From NCBI GenBank assembly GCA_047639575.1, contig JBLIOB010000099.1, forward strand, positions 1 through 13,168: DNA of 13,168 bases. Direction: 5' to 3'. The notes beneath the pieces are model-generated. The model saw only the letters and a program-made list of their open reading frames with translations. It was not told where the DNA came from and made no database searches. Both the position numbers and the translations under genes were made by a program. The stretch comes from JBLIOB01 sp047639575. Its GTDB lineage: Bacteria > Bacteroidota > Bacteroidia > Flavobacteriales_D > Parvicellaceae. Of this stretch, positions 1 to 7,606 are shown piece by piece. Numbering within the stretch: position 1 is the first letter of the stretch; each line of letters opens with the position of its first letter.

Positions 1-2004
1 GCTATTGCTGGAATATATACCTATACCGTGGGAATTGCTCCTTGCACTATCGCTTCAAACATGGTCGTTTCAATTGTGGCGGCTGCCGATCCTACTATAA
101 CTATCCCACCTAGTTTTTGCGCCAATGAATCTGCTGTGAATTTAACAGCAGCCTCTGCTGGCGGATCCTGGTCAGGGGTTGGTATTACAAATTCAGTCAC
201 CGGAACATTTGATCCTATTATTGCCAATTCAGGAATTCACCAGGTAATATATACCATTGCTGGTAGTTGCGGTGCTGCAGACACCATACTAATTACCGTA
301 GATCAACCAGCGAACGCTGGGATTGATGGCTCAGGATCTTATTGTATTACGGATCCAATTGTTGATCTTTCAACGCTTGTGGCTCCCGCTGATCCGGGGG
401 GAGTTTGGACACCTGGCTTGTCAAGTGGGAGTGGAATGTTTAATCCAGCAATGGATCCTGGAGGTATCTATTTGTACGTGGTAAACGGACAAGGAGCTTG
501 TTTAAATGATACTTCAGAGGTCGATGTCTTCGTAATTTCAAGTGTTAATGCTTCAATTAATTCGGCCGGTCCGTTTTGTTTAGCAGATCCCGCATTCATA
601 TTTACGGCAGCTACAGCCGGAGGAGTTTGGTCTGGAAATGTATTTGTTAATGCCGTAACTGGCTCATTTGATCCAGCCGTTGCTGGCGTGGGTTCACATC
701 AAATTATTTACACCATTTCCGGTAGTTGTGGAGCTGCGGATACTATAAGTGTGGTGGTCGGCACGTCTATTGCCGCTACAATTAACCCGCAAGTTGATGT
801 TTGCGAAACAAGTGGTTTATTATTGCTTTCTTCAATAAACCCCGGAGGTTTATGGGGAGGACTTGGGATTACTAATACGGTCACGGGGGAGTTTGATCCA
901 GCGTCTGTTGGTCCTGGAGTCTATACCATTACATATTCGTTTGGAGGAGGTTGTCCAACATCTGAAACAATAACTTTTACTGTTCTTACAGATGCGATAC
1001 CTACGATCACTGCTTTGCCAGTATTGTGTTTGAATTCTGCTAATTTCTTACTAGTTTCTAGTGTTGGTGGAGGAATTTGGACGGGGGCTGGCATTCAAAA
1101 TGCAATCACCGGAAACTATGATCCAGCCATTGCTGGACTTGGTTCCCATGAGATTATATATACAGTCTCTGGAGCATGTGGGGGAGCAGACACGATAGAC
1201 ATTGTAGTAGTAGATATTCCGCAAGCAACGACTTCTATTTCTGATTCTTTAGGTTGTCCAACATTATTTGTAACAGCTGCTTATTCTTCAAGTTCAACAA
1301 TTGTTGATTGTTTGTGGTCTACTTCAACTGGCGCATCTGTTAATAATTGTGGTCCAACAATAGTCCCTTTTGCAGTTCCCGGATGTGCTGATTTGATGTT
1401 GACTTTAACGGATGCAAATGGATGTATGAATTCATTCGTTCATCCTTCTCAGGTTTGTGTTTTAGAACCGCCAATTGCGGATTTCAGTTTCTCACCTCAA
1501 AATGCAAATGAATTCCAACCTGAAGTTATTTTCACGAATACAAGTGTGGATGCTACAAGTTATGATTGGCTGATTAATGGGGAGCAATTTTCAACTGAAG
1601 ACGTGACGCATTCTTTTCCAAATTCAGGATTGTTTAACACTTGCCTGGCTGTTTCTAACGCATCTGGTTGTGCAGATACGATATGCAAAATAGTTGAAAT
1701 TGAAAGCGTAGACGGTATCTATATTCCAAACTCATTCACTCCAAACGAAGATGGGAGAAATGACCTGTTTAGTCCTTCGATATTTGGATTCGCTCCTGAA
1801 AATTATGAATTTGTTATCTACAATAAATGGGGAAATAGGGTTTGGAGTTCAGTTGTGTATGGAGAAACTTGGGATGGTAAATCGGGAGTTGGAAATGTGT
1901 CGTTCAAGGCTCCTTCAGAAGTATATGTTTGGGTGCTTTTATTTAAGAATCCTGATGGGATCGATATAATTCGAAAAAGAGGACATGTGACCGTTCTTAG
2001 ATAG
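1..2004 (+). CDS. Secreted Ig-like-repeat protein with PKD-like domain and T9SS type B (gliding-associated) C-terminal sorting domain, 5'-truncated
   Basis: The frame is open from base 1 (AIAGIYTYTV...), so the start lies upstream; 667 residues are visible. In order there are the end of one repeat, five Ig-like repeats of about 75 residues (residues ~27-405), a Cys-containing linker, a PKD-like domain (~491-572, with FTNTSVDATSYDW and a C-terminal Cys-rich strand) and a terminal domain (~573-667) starting IYIPNSFTPNEDGRNDLF and containing YNKWGNRVW, YGETWDG and a final GHVTVLR. That end is the gliding-motility-associated C-terminal domain (TIGR04131 type), known to direct secretion through the type IX system and surface attachment. 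The protein is therefore expected outside the outer membrane, perhaps as an adhesin or structural filament; the ligand is unknown. Stop TAG at 2002-2004; no clear terminator follows. It is not functionally tied to the respiratory genes downstream. Confidence 0.9.
   Translation, partial: AIAGIYTYTVGIAPCTIASNMVVSIVAAADPTITIPPSFCANESAVNLTAASAGGSWSGVGITNSVTGTFDPIIANSGIHQVIYTIAGSCGAADTILITVDQPANAGIDGSGSYCITDPIVDLSTLVAPADPGGVWTPGLSSGSGMFNPAMDPGGIYLYVVNGQGACLNDTSEVDVFVISSVNASINSAGPFCLADPAFIFTAATAGGVWSGNVFVNAVTGSFDPAVAGVGSHQIIYTISGSCGAADTISVVVGTSIAATINPQVDVCETSGLLLLSSINPGGLWGGLGITNTVTGEFDPASVGPGVYTITYSFGGGCPTSETITFTVLTDAIPTITALPVLCLNSANFLLVSSVGGGIWTGAGIQNAITGNYDPAIAGLGSHEIIYTVSGACGGADTIDIVVVDIPQATTSISDSLGCPTLFVTAAYSSSSTIVDCLWSTSTGASVNNCGPTIVPFAVPGCADLMLTLTDANGCMNSFVHPSQVCVLEPPIADFSFSPQNANEFQPEVIFTNTSVDATSYDWLINGEQFSTEDVTHSFPNSGLFNTCLAVSNASGCADTICKIVEIESVDGIYIPNSFTPNEDGRNDLFSPSIFGFAPENYEFVIYNKWGNRVWSSVVYGETWDGKSGVGNVSFKAPSEVYVWVLLFKNPDGIDIIRKRGHVTVLR
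79..1215 (+). repeat. Five tandem ~75-residue Ig-like protein repeats
   Basis: Approximate repeat limits are 79-300, 301-540, 541-759, 760-981 and 982-1215. Each has an early Cys (SFC, SYC, PFC, DVC, VLC), a GGxWxG turn, a TGxFDP-like motif, a Y-rich strand and a second Cys (GSCGAADT, GACLND, GSCGAADT, GGCPTS, GACGGADT), which suggests one disulfide per repeat. Repeats 1, 3 and 5 are the closest to each other; repeat 2 is divergent. At DNA level they differ mostly at third positions (for example near 671 and near 1122, both reading gatccagcc-ttgctgg), so the duplication is old and not a recent slippage product. Confidence 0.85.
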
Positions 2005-2050
2005 CAGAAAAGTTCTTAAGAATATCCACTTAATTTGAGTTATAATTGAT

Positions 2051-2058
2051 TACTTTTG
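2051..2058 (+). promoter_or_regulatory. Probable Bacteroidetes -7 promoter element for the cyoE-cox cluster
   Basis: TACTTTTG fits the Bacteroidetes -7 consensus TAnnTTTG exactly. A TTTG lies at 2034-2037, but the 13-nt spacing is shorter than the usual 17-23, so the -33 element is uncertain. Initiation a few bases downstream would leave a leader of only about 10-15 nt before the cyoE start at 2077. It sits in the 72-nt gap after the secreted-protein gene, the only gap before the operon. Confidence 0.5.
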
Positions 2059-2076
2059 CGGTGAAAAATCAGGTAA

Positions 2077-2976
2077 TTGACTCAGGAGCAAACTGAAATA
2101 GCGACCGTTCAAAAAAGCGGAATTGCGGGTAGGGTTTCCGACTACATCGCGTTAACCAAATTAAGATTAGCACTACTCGTTGTCTTTTCTGCGGGTGCTG
2201 GATATGCTATGGGCCCTGGTGTAGTTGACTGGAAAATCTTTATATATCTTATTGCAGGTGGTTTTTTAGTAACTGGATCTTCAAATGGTTTTAATCAAAT
2301 CATTGAACGAGATTTAGATAAGTTAATGGATCGCACCAAAAACCGTCCTCTTCCAGCTGGAAGAATTAGCGTGTTGGAATCTGTTATATTTTCTGCGGTT
2401 ATTGGCGTTGTTGGTTTAGGCATGCTTTGGCTGATTAATCCCTATACTTTTATGCTAGGGTTCTTAGCTTTGTTCTCTTATGTTGCGATTTATACTCCTC
2501 TTAAGCGAAAGTCTCCTCTTTGTGTTTTTGTAGGCGCTTTTCCCGGAAGTGTTCCTCCAATGTTGGGTTATGTAGCTGCCGCGAATGCTTTCGGCTTGGA
2601 AGCAGGAGTTTTGTTTTTAGTTCAATTCTTTTGGCAATTCCCTCATTTTTGGGCCATTGCTTGGAAAGCGAATGAAGATTATTTAAAAGCAGGATTTAGA
2701 ATGTTGCCTTTAAAAGAAGGCAGAACAAAGCGAAGTGCTTGGCTCATCTTTTTATTTACCATGTTTATGGTTCCAATATCAATTCTTCCTTGGACTTTTG
2801 AAATGACCCATGGCTTGATCACAGTTATTGTAGGTGTCGGAGCATCTATTGTATTCATAATTCCAGCATTAAAACTCTATCGCACGTGCGATGTGAAACA
2901 TGCTAAAACGTTAATGTACATTTCGTTTTTGTACTTGCCAGTACTTCAAATCGCATACATTATTGATAAAATCTAG
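2077..2976 (+). CDS. cyoE: Protoheme IX farnesyltransferase (heme O synthase)
   Basis: This integral membrane UbiA-family prenyltransferase transfers farnesyl from farnesyl diphosphate to heme B to give heme O, the precursor of heme A for heme-copper oxidases. The 299 residues match the family length. The first Asp-rich motif is N73-x3-E77-x3-D81, followed by MDRTKNRPLPAG; the usual second acidic residue is Glu here. YTPLKRKSP, GAFPGSVPPMLGY and the NEDYLKAGFRMLP loop are typical of the family. About nine hydrophobic helices are visible. The start is a TTG: a TAA stop lies immediately upstream in frame at 2074-2076 and no ATG or GTG precedes the conserved region. The next gene begins 2 nt after the stop, so it heads the oxidase operon. 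Alternative name ctaB. Confidence 0.93.
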   Translation: MTQEQTEIATVQKSGIAGRVSDYIALTKLRLALLVVFSAGAGYAMGPGVVDWKIFIYLIAGGFLVTGSSNGFNQIIERDLDKLMDRTKNRPLPAGRISVLESVIFSAVIGVVGLGMLWLINPYTFMLGFLALFSYVAIYTPLKRKSPLCVFVGAFPGSVPPMLGYVAAANAFGLEAGVLFLVQFFWQFPHFWAIAWKANEDYLKAGFRMLPLKEGRTKRSAWLIFLFTMFMVPISILPWTFEMTHGLITVIVGVGASIVFIIPALKLYRTCDVKHAKTLMYISFLYLPVLQIAYIIDKI

Positions 2977-2978
2977 AT

Positions 2979-4253
2979 ATGGGCGGAAGTAAATTAAAAG
3001 ATAGCGTTTCCAAAGAAGTTTATGAGAAAACGAAAGTATTGACTTTGAGGATTTTTTGTTTCTCAGTAGTAATGTTCTTTTCTGCCTTTATTTCAGCTTA
3101 CGTTGTTCAAAGTAGTGCTAAAGTTTGGGTGGAAATTACACCTCCACCAGCTTTTGTTTTGAGTACCGTTTTGGTGATATTAGGATCTATATTTCTAATT
3201 CTGGCCAAGAAAATAGTTAAAAACGGAAAGCGTGCAATTGTAAATGGAATGCTGTTGTTAGCTCTTTTGTCTGGAGTTGGCTTTGCTGTTAGCCAAGTAA
3301 GAGGTTGGCAACAACTTTTAGATGGAGGTAATTATTTCGTTGCATCAATTATTAATCCGGTAGGACAATACAATTCGATCTTTCATTTTGAAAAGAATGG
3401 CGAGGCAATTGATTTTAATGGAGAGAATTATACGTTGAACGGAGAGGTTTTGACGGAAGATGAAGTGGAGAAACTTAAAGGTTTTGCATTTGATGCATGC
3501 GGAGGGAACTATTCTAGCCGTGGAGTCAAAATGAATTTAGAATCGGACTGGGCGCCATACACTATTTCCAATAAAGATGGGAAACCGGTTATTTTCAATA
3601 AAGACTTCCAAAGTTGGGAGACGGGGATCAAACTTAACTCATCAGAGAGACAAGATTTGTTTGACTTCAGTTTAGCTGTTCATTATGACATGGAATACTT
3701 TAAACTCACAGGAAAGTATGGCGAAGACTTTGTAGTGCTGTTAAATAAGGAGAAACTAGACTTTGATAAAGGAAAATTCTATTATAAAGAAATCGTCCTA
3801 AAGCAAGAAGAGCTAGAGCTGATTGAATCGGTGGATTTTGATGAGGGTCAGGCAATCGTAATAAAAGGTGGTGCTTTAACCGATACCAAGGGTAATAATA
3901 TTGACGTATCTAAAGGTCATTGGGATTTTCCATATACTGCTGGAAAAGTGGAGTTTTCAATTGTTATTGATGACGGAGTTTGGACGAGATTGAAAAGTGA
4001 AATTAGCCCGGATGATTATTCGGCAATAGCAGAAGCTTCTAACAAAACATCAAGTTATTTCTGGTTGTTAATAACGGCCCATTTGATCCACGTATATGGT
4101 GGTCTAATTTACTTAATCGTCCTATTTATAATGGGTCTAAATAAGCGCTTTACCCCCGATAATCACCTGAAAATCAGGTTAGGTGGAATTTACTGGCACG
4201 TGCTGGGAGGATTGTGGGTGTTTTTGTTCTTCTTTTTTCAATATTATCATTAA
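2979..4253 (+). CDS. Cytochrome c oxidase subunit III-like protein (first paralog) with a large extramembrane insertion
   Basis: The subunit III fold is recognisable by five predicted helices: ~21-43, 58-77, 88-106, 358-381 and 399-423. GWQQLLDGGNYF after helix 3, TAHLIHVYGGLIYL in helix 4 and YWHVLGGLWVFLF in helix 5 are family hallmarks. It would sit in the inner membrane with the oxidase core. Related Bacteroidetes first-paralog proteins are, from memory, about 190-200 residues; this one has 424 because roughly residues 130-350 form a soluble, charged insertion placed where relatives read NPSGSF.YVISG. The helix 1 acidic residue seen in the second paralog (D36) is absent here (MFFSAFISAYVV), as is common for the first paralog. 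The insertion contains a repeated module (see repeat entry). ATG at 2979 is 2 nt after cyoE; 31 nt separate it from the second subunit III gene. Confidence 0.85.
   Translation: MGGSKLKDSVSKEVYEKTKVLTLRIFCFSVVMFFSAFISAYVVQSSAKVWVEITPPPAFVLSTVLVILGSIFLILAKKIVKNGKRAIVNGMLLLALLSGVGFAVSQVRGWQQLLDGGNYFVASIINPVGQYNSIFHFEKNGEAIDFNGENYTLNGEVLTEDEVEKLKGFAFDACGGNYSSRGVKMNLESDWAPYTISNKDGKPVIFNKDFQSWETGIKLNSSERQDLFDFSLAVHYDMEYFKLTGKYGEDFVVLLNKEKLDFDKGKFYYKEIVLKQEELELIESVDFDEGQAIVIKGGALTDTKGNNIDVSKGHWDFPYTAGKVEFSIVIDDGVWTRLKSEISPDDYSAIAEASNKTSSYFWLLITAHLIHVYGGLIYLIVLFIMGLNKRFTPDNHLKIRLGGIYWHVLGGLWVFLFFFFQYYH
3393..3842 (+). repeat. Three-copy ~34-residue module inside the subunit III insertion
   Basis: Residues 139-172, 199-233 and 255-288 of the first subunit III paralog (bases 3393-3494, 3573-3677, 3741-3842) align by eye. 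Copy 1 starts KNGEAIDFN, copy 2 KDGKPVIFN and copy 3 LNKEKLDFD, each followed after 10-11 residues by a Leu and an acidic helix-like segment (LTEDEVEKLKGF, LNSSERQDLFDF, LKQEELELIESVDF). Copies 1 and 3 align without gaps over 34 positions with 10 identities and many conservative changes. A weaker fourth copy may lie at ~328-350 (ISPDDYSAI). Secondary structure would be beta-hairpin then helix. DNA identity is low, so these are ancient. Confidence 0.5.
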
Positions 4254-4284
4254 ACTTGCAACAAATTAAATCCAATTTCACAAT

Positions 4285-5340
4285 ATGGCACATGCAGAAG
4301 AAGTTGAGAATTCGGTAGCCTGGGGCGGAGATGGTTCTCCTTTCAGAATATCGTATGGGAAACAGATGATGTGGTTCTTTCTCGTGTCGGATGCGCTAAC
4401 ATTCGGAGGATTATTAACTGCATATGGATTCGCTAGGCATTCAGTCGATTCTTGGCCAGTAGCCGAGAAAGTTTTTAGAGCATTACCAGGAACAGATGGA
4501 GATTATCCACTGATCTATGTTGCGTTAATGACCTTTATCCTTATTGTTTCTTCCGTAACAATGGTATTGGCCGTTGAAGCTGGTCACAGAAAATATAAAA
4601 AAGGAGTTATTAAATGGCTTCTATTAACCGTAATTGGTGGAGCAGTATTCGTAGGTTCTCAAGCATGGGAATGGTCTCACTTTATTCATGGGTCTCACCA
4701 TGGAGCTGTACTAACTGAAGAAGGTTGGGCATATGTAGCCGGAATGGAATATGTGCATGAGGATGGTTCTGATCAAGTTGTAATGAATGATCATCATCAT
4801 CCAGAAATTGCAAGTTTAAAACTCCAATTTATTGACGGTGGTAAATATTTACTTTCAGGAGCAAAAGCTTTAACTGCGTATCAAACCGCAGAGAAAAACG
4901 AGGCAGGAAGTTTACTACTTGATGACGGTGTAGGAACTATTGTAGAGACCACCGGGACGGGGGCAAATGTTACCGCAGTAGATATCATGGTTCAAGGAAA
5001 ACTTTACCGAGAAGTAGAGTCAAAAATTGGCGATGAAAACTGGGATAAGGTTTTGGGATTGTACGAAGGTGCAACAGATCAGATTCAAGGAGCTAATCTT
5101 TTAGAAAATGAATATGCTCCAGATGCACCGGCTTATGCTGATTTCTTTTTCTTCATCACAGGGTTTCACGGATTTCACGTATTCTCAGGTGTACTTTTTA
5201 ACTTATTAATTTTGCTTCAAGTAGTGAAAGGTGTTTACGACAAGCGTGGCCACTTTGAGATGGTTGAGAAGGTAGGGCTATACTGGCATTTTGTGGATTT
5301 AGTATGGGTATTCGTATTTACATTCTTCTACTTAATTTAA
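4285..5340 (+). CDS. Cytochrome c oxidase subunit III (second paralog)
   Basis: This is the more canonical subunit III of the aa3/cbb3-like oxidase in the inner membrane. Helices are near 28-49, 74-96, 108-127, 287-313 and 329-351. Family motifs are MMWFFLVSDALTFGG (D36 stands where mitochondrial subunit III has the proton-pathway Glu), SQAWEWSHFIHG, FFFFITGFHGFHVFSGV and GLYWHFVDLVWVFVFTFFYL. Between helices 3 and 4, residues ~131-283 form a hydrophilic insertion containing a His cluster (NDHHHPE, ~168-174), repeating the architecture of the preceding paralog. The gene follows a 31-nt gap and is 12 nt from the subunit IV gene. MAHAEE at the start is a typical N-terminus for Bacteroidetes subunit III, supporting this ATG. 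Confidence 0.93.
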   Translation: MAHAEEVENSVAWGGDGSPFRISYGKQMMWFFLVSDALTFGGLLTAYGFARHSVDSWPVAEKVFRALPGTDGDYPLIYVALMTFILIVSSVTMVLAVEAGHRKYKKGVIKWLLLTVIGGAVFVGSQAWEWSHFIHGSHHGAVLTEEGWAYVAGMEYVHEDGSDQVVMNDHHHPEIASLKLQFIDGGKYLLSGAKALTAYQTAEKNEAGSLLLDDGVGTIVETTGTGANVTAVDIMVQGKLYREVESKIGDENWDKVLGLYEGATDQIQGANLLENEYAPDAPAYADFFFFITGFHGFHVFSGVLFNLLILLQVVKGVYDKRGHFEMVEKVGLYWHFVDLVWVFVFTFFYLI

Positions 5341-5352
5341 TTACTTCAGATC

Positions 5353-5742
5353 ATGATTAGAGACGATTTAAATAAAGATGCTGAATATGCACGAGCTGCA
5401 TATCATGACGATGCGCATGGTGTTAAGATTAGAAAGAAAATTTGGAAAGTAACATTCCTTCTAACCTTAATTACAATTGTAGAGGTTGCTGTAGGTATTT
5501 TCTGGTCGAGAGCAGAACTAGGTGGAGAATCAATGGCTTGGTTAGGTATTAAACTATTCTATATCATCCTAACAATAGTTAAGGCTGGATATATTGTTCT
5601 TTCGTTTATGCACCTAGGTGATGAAAACAAGAATTTCAAATACATGATTTTAGCACCTTATGCTTTATTCATTATGTATTTGCTTTTCATCCTAATCTTC
5701 GAGTCAAGTTATATTCTCGATGCACTTAGAACAGGGATGTAA
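5353..5742 (+). CDS. Cytochrome c oxidase subunit IV, prokaryotic type
   Basis: The 129-residue protein has a charged N-terminus (1-32) and three helices (~33-50, 62-87, 94-118), the layout of the prokaryotic COX4 family (PF03626 type). KAGYIVLSFMHLGDE, with Lys then a Met-His pair at the end of helix 2, is characteristic. It is a small accessory subunit of the membrane oxidase, thought to stabilise the core. Its TAA overlaps the ATG of the first SCO gene (TAATG at 5740-5744), so translational coupling is likely. Confidence 0.9.
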   Translation: MIRDDLNKDAEYARAAYHDDAHGVKIRKKIWKVTFLLTLITIVEVAVGIFWSRAELGGESMAWLGIKLFYIILTIVKAGYIVLSFMHLGDENKNFKYMILAPYALFIMYLLFILIFESSYILDALRTGM

Positions 5743-6446
5743 TGGCCCAAAAAAGCAACAGGATTAAAAAAATATTTTTATTTGCCGGGCTCTTTGGAGT
5801 ACCGGCATTTTTTATTTGCGTCTTCGCGTATGGAGCGAATCATAAATTCATTGGTGCGCCTTATTATGGGCCGAAAACAGTAGTAGATGGAGACACTGTT
5901 TACTACAAAGTACCTCCTTTTACATTTACAGATCATCTTGGAGCAGAAGTAACCGATGAATCGCTTAAAGGAAAAGTTATTCTAATGACCACGGCCATGG
6001 AGTCTTGCCCTCAGGATTGTCCAATGGCAATCAATCAGGTCTATAAATTCTTATATCAGGGATTTAAAGATTCAAAGGAATTAAGAGACGTTGTTTTGTT
6101 GACTCATTTAGTAAGTACAGACTCAACTAAAGCGAATGCCTCGTACGTTATTGATGATCTACCATTTGAGCAAGGAAAGGACATTAATTTTGATAAATGG
6201 AAGTTTGTTTACGGTGCTGATAATCCAATCTACAATGTGGAATTTGCAGGTAGGGGTAACCCATATTTAGACTTCAGTTATGATGTTGTTGGAGGCAGAG
6301 CTTCTAACTCTTTAATTGTTCTAGTAGATGCAGAGAGACATATTAGAGGCTACTTCCCGGCAACAAGGAACGAAGCAATAAGTGAAGCTGAAAAGATTAC
6401 CTCATTGGTTTGTCATGAAAAAAATAGAAATGCGAAAAAGCGCTAG
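5742..6446 (+). CDS. SCO1/SenC/PrrC-family protein, with Asn replacing the copper-ligand His
   Basis: An N-terminal basic stretch and one helix (~11-30) anchor the protein with its thioredoxin-like domain in the periplasm. The domain carries the SCO CxxxC motif, C89-P-Q-D-C93. SCO proteins normally complete the copper site with a His in a (D)HS..YLVD strand; here that strand reads ASNSLIVLVD with Asn189 (AAC) at the His position, while the following HIRGYF is normal. The family delivers copper to, or reduces, the CuA site of subunit II. Loss of the third ligand suggests a thiol-reductase or other role rather than copper carriage (inference). It starts inside the COX4 stop and its 3' end overlaps the next SCO gene by 32 nt. 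Confidence 0.87.
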   Translation: MAQKSNRIKKIFLFAGLFGVPAFFICVFAYGANHKFIGAPYYGPKTVVDGDTVYYKVPPFTFTDHLGAEVTDESLKGKVILMTTAMESCPQDCPMAINQVYKFLYQGFKDSKELRDVVLLTHLVSTDSTKANASYVIDDLPFEQGKDINFDKWKFVYGADNPIYNVEFAGRGNPYLDFSYDVVGGRASNSLIVLVDAERHIRGYFPATRNEAISEAEKITSLVCHEKNRNAKKR

Positions 6447-7041
6447 CCTTTTATTAGTGGTAATTATTCTTGTAGGTTGCTCTGAATCCAACTCCAAAAA
6501 GAATTTACCATTTCTTGGTAATAAGGATATATCGTTAACAGGAGATACTGTTTATCATGAGATTGAAGCATTTTCATTTACCAATCAAGACGGAGAAATT
6601 ATCACTAAAGAATCTACTCGAGGTAAAGTATATGTAGCAGATTATTTTTTTAGCCATTGCCCAACAATGTGTCCTGCAATGACTGGTCAGATGAAACGAG
6701 TTCAAAAAGCGATTCCTGAAATCACCATACTAACACATACTTGCGATCCCGAAAGAGATTCTGTGGGGCAATTAAAACGGTATACTGAGAAAAGGGATAT
6801 TGATGTTTCTAACTGGCATTTTCTAACGGGTTCAAAAAAAGCATTGTATGATCATGGATTCTATAGTTATATGATGACTACAGATGAAGATGTTTTGGCA
6901 CCGGGAGGGTTTATGCATTCTCCACTTTTCGCTTTAATAGATGGAGATCATCATATACGAGGTGTCTATGATGGCACAACAACAGAGTCCGTTGATCAGT
7001 TAATTGAGGATGCAAAAAGTCTAATCAAAAAAAGCAAGTAA
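6415..7041 (+). CDS. SCO1/SenC-family copper chaperone, lipoprotein
   Basis: This is the second SCO paralog, 208 residues from the chosen ATG. It begins with a lipoprotein signal: basic n-region, LLLVVIILVGC lipobox, then SESNSKKN, so it should be lipid-anchored facing the periplasm. All three copper ligands are present: C82-P-T-M-C86 and H168 in GGFMHSPLFALID. It is therefore the likelier CuA copper donor of the pair. An upstream in-frame GTG at 6382 would add residues that do not suit a signal peptide; ATG 6430 (giving MRKSASLLL) is a possible alternative start. The gene overlaps the preceding SCO gene by 32 nt and shares its stop base with the next ATG (TAATG at 7039-7043). Confidence 0.9.
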   Translation: MKKIEMRKSASLLLVVIILVGCSESNSKKNLPFLGNKDISLTGDTVYHEIEAFSFTNQDGEIITKESTRGKVYVADYFFSHCPTMCPAMTGQMKRVQKAIPEITILTHTCDPERDSVGQLKRYTEKRDIDVSNWHFLTGSKKALYDHGFYSYMMTTDEDVLAPGGFMHSPLFALIDGDHHIRGVYDGTTTESVDQLIEDAKSLIKKSK

Positions 7042-7559
7042 TGGAAAGCGTTAATAAAGAGAAAAAATACAGACCATTAATTATCATTTTATCTATTGTG
7101 CTTCCAATAGCCGTGGCTTCATTATTTGGAGTCGAAATAGATGGTTATGATTTAAGTTTTCTTCCTCCAATTTATGCTACATTAAATGGGTTAACTGCTG
7201 TGATTTTAACGGCCGCTGTTGTCAGCATCATAAATAATAAAAGGAAGACGCATGAGATGCTAATGAAGTCTGCTATAATTTGCTCAACCCTGTTTTTATT
7301 GATGTATGTGGCTTACCATGTTACGAGCGACACCACTCATTACGGTGGTTCTAGCATAATCGTGTACTATGTAATCCTTATATCACACATATTCTTGTCC
7401 GTTGCTGTAATTCCTTTGGTACTTTTCACGTACGTAAAAGGGATTTCTGGAAATTTTAAAAGTCATAAAAAACTGGCAAGGATAACCTTTCCGATTTGGC
7501 TGTATGTGGCAATTTCAGGAGTGGTTGTTTATGTTATGATTTCCCCATATTATGGATAA
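7041..7559 (+). CDS. DUF420 membrane protein, CtaM/YozB-like oxidase assembly factor
   Basis: The 172-residue protein has five hydrophobic segments (~11-30, 42-64, 76-93, 103-130, 147-168). Conserved family features are LPPIYATLNG followed by a helix, KTHEMLMKSA (H71), YHVTSDTTHYGG (H93, H100), YYVILISHIFLS (H116), SHKKLARITFPIWLYV (H142) and a C-terminal GVVVYVM. DUF420 proteins include CtaM of Staphylococcus aureus, reported as needed for heme A-containing oxidase function; the His residues may contact heme (inference). The position right after two SCO genes in an oxidase cluster fits assembly work. ATG overlaps the stop of the previous gene by one base. Confidence 0.88.
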   Translation: MESVNKEKKYRPLIIILSIVLPIAVASLFGVEIDGYDLSFLPPIYATLNGLTAVILTAAVVSIINNKRKTHEMLMKSAIICSTLFLLMYVAYHVTSDTTHYGGSSIIVYYVILISHIFLSVAVIPLVLFTYVKGISGNFKSHKKLARITFPIWLYVAISGVVVYVMISPYYG

Positions 7560-7606
7560 TTGAAAGATTCAGTGCCTCGTATTGATCTATTTATTAATTT
7601 TACCCC

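Noticed and set aside
21..227. Minus-strand open frame opposite the repeat protein
   Set aside because: It mirrors the repeat-coding strand, has no recognisable domain, and the + frame is clearly coding.
1751..1969. Second + frame inside the T9SS sorting domain
   Set aside because: It overlaps the conserved sorting domain in another frame and is not protein-like.
2013..2022. Palindrome TTCTTAAGAA after the surface-protein gene as a terminator
   Set aside because: It has a 10-bp self-complementary core with no loop and no following T run.
6382..6414. Upstream GTG start for the second SCO gene
   Set aside because: The extra residues (VKLKRLPHWFV) lie inside the previous gene and would displace the lipoprotein signal from the N-terminus.
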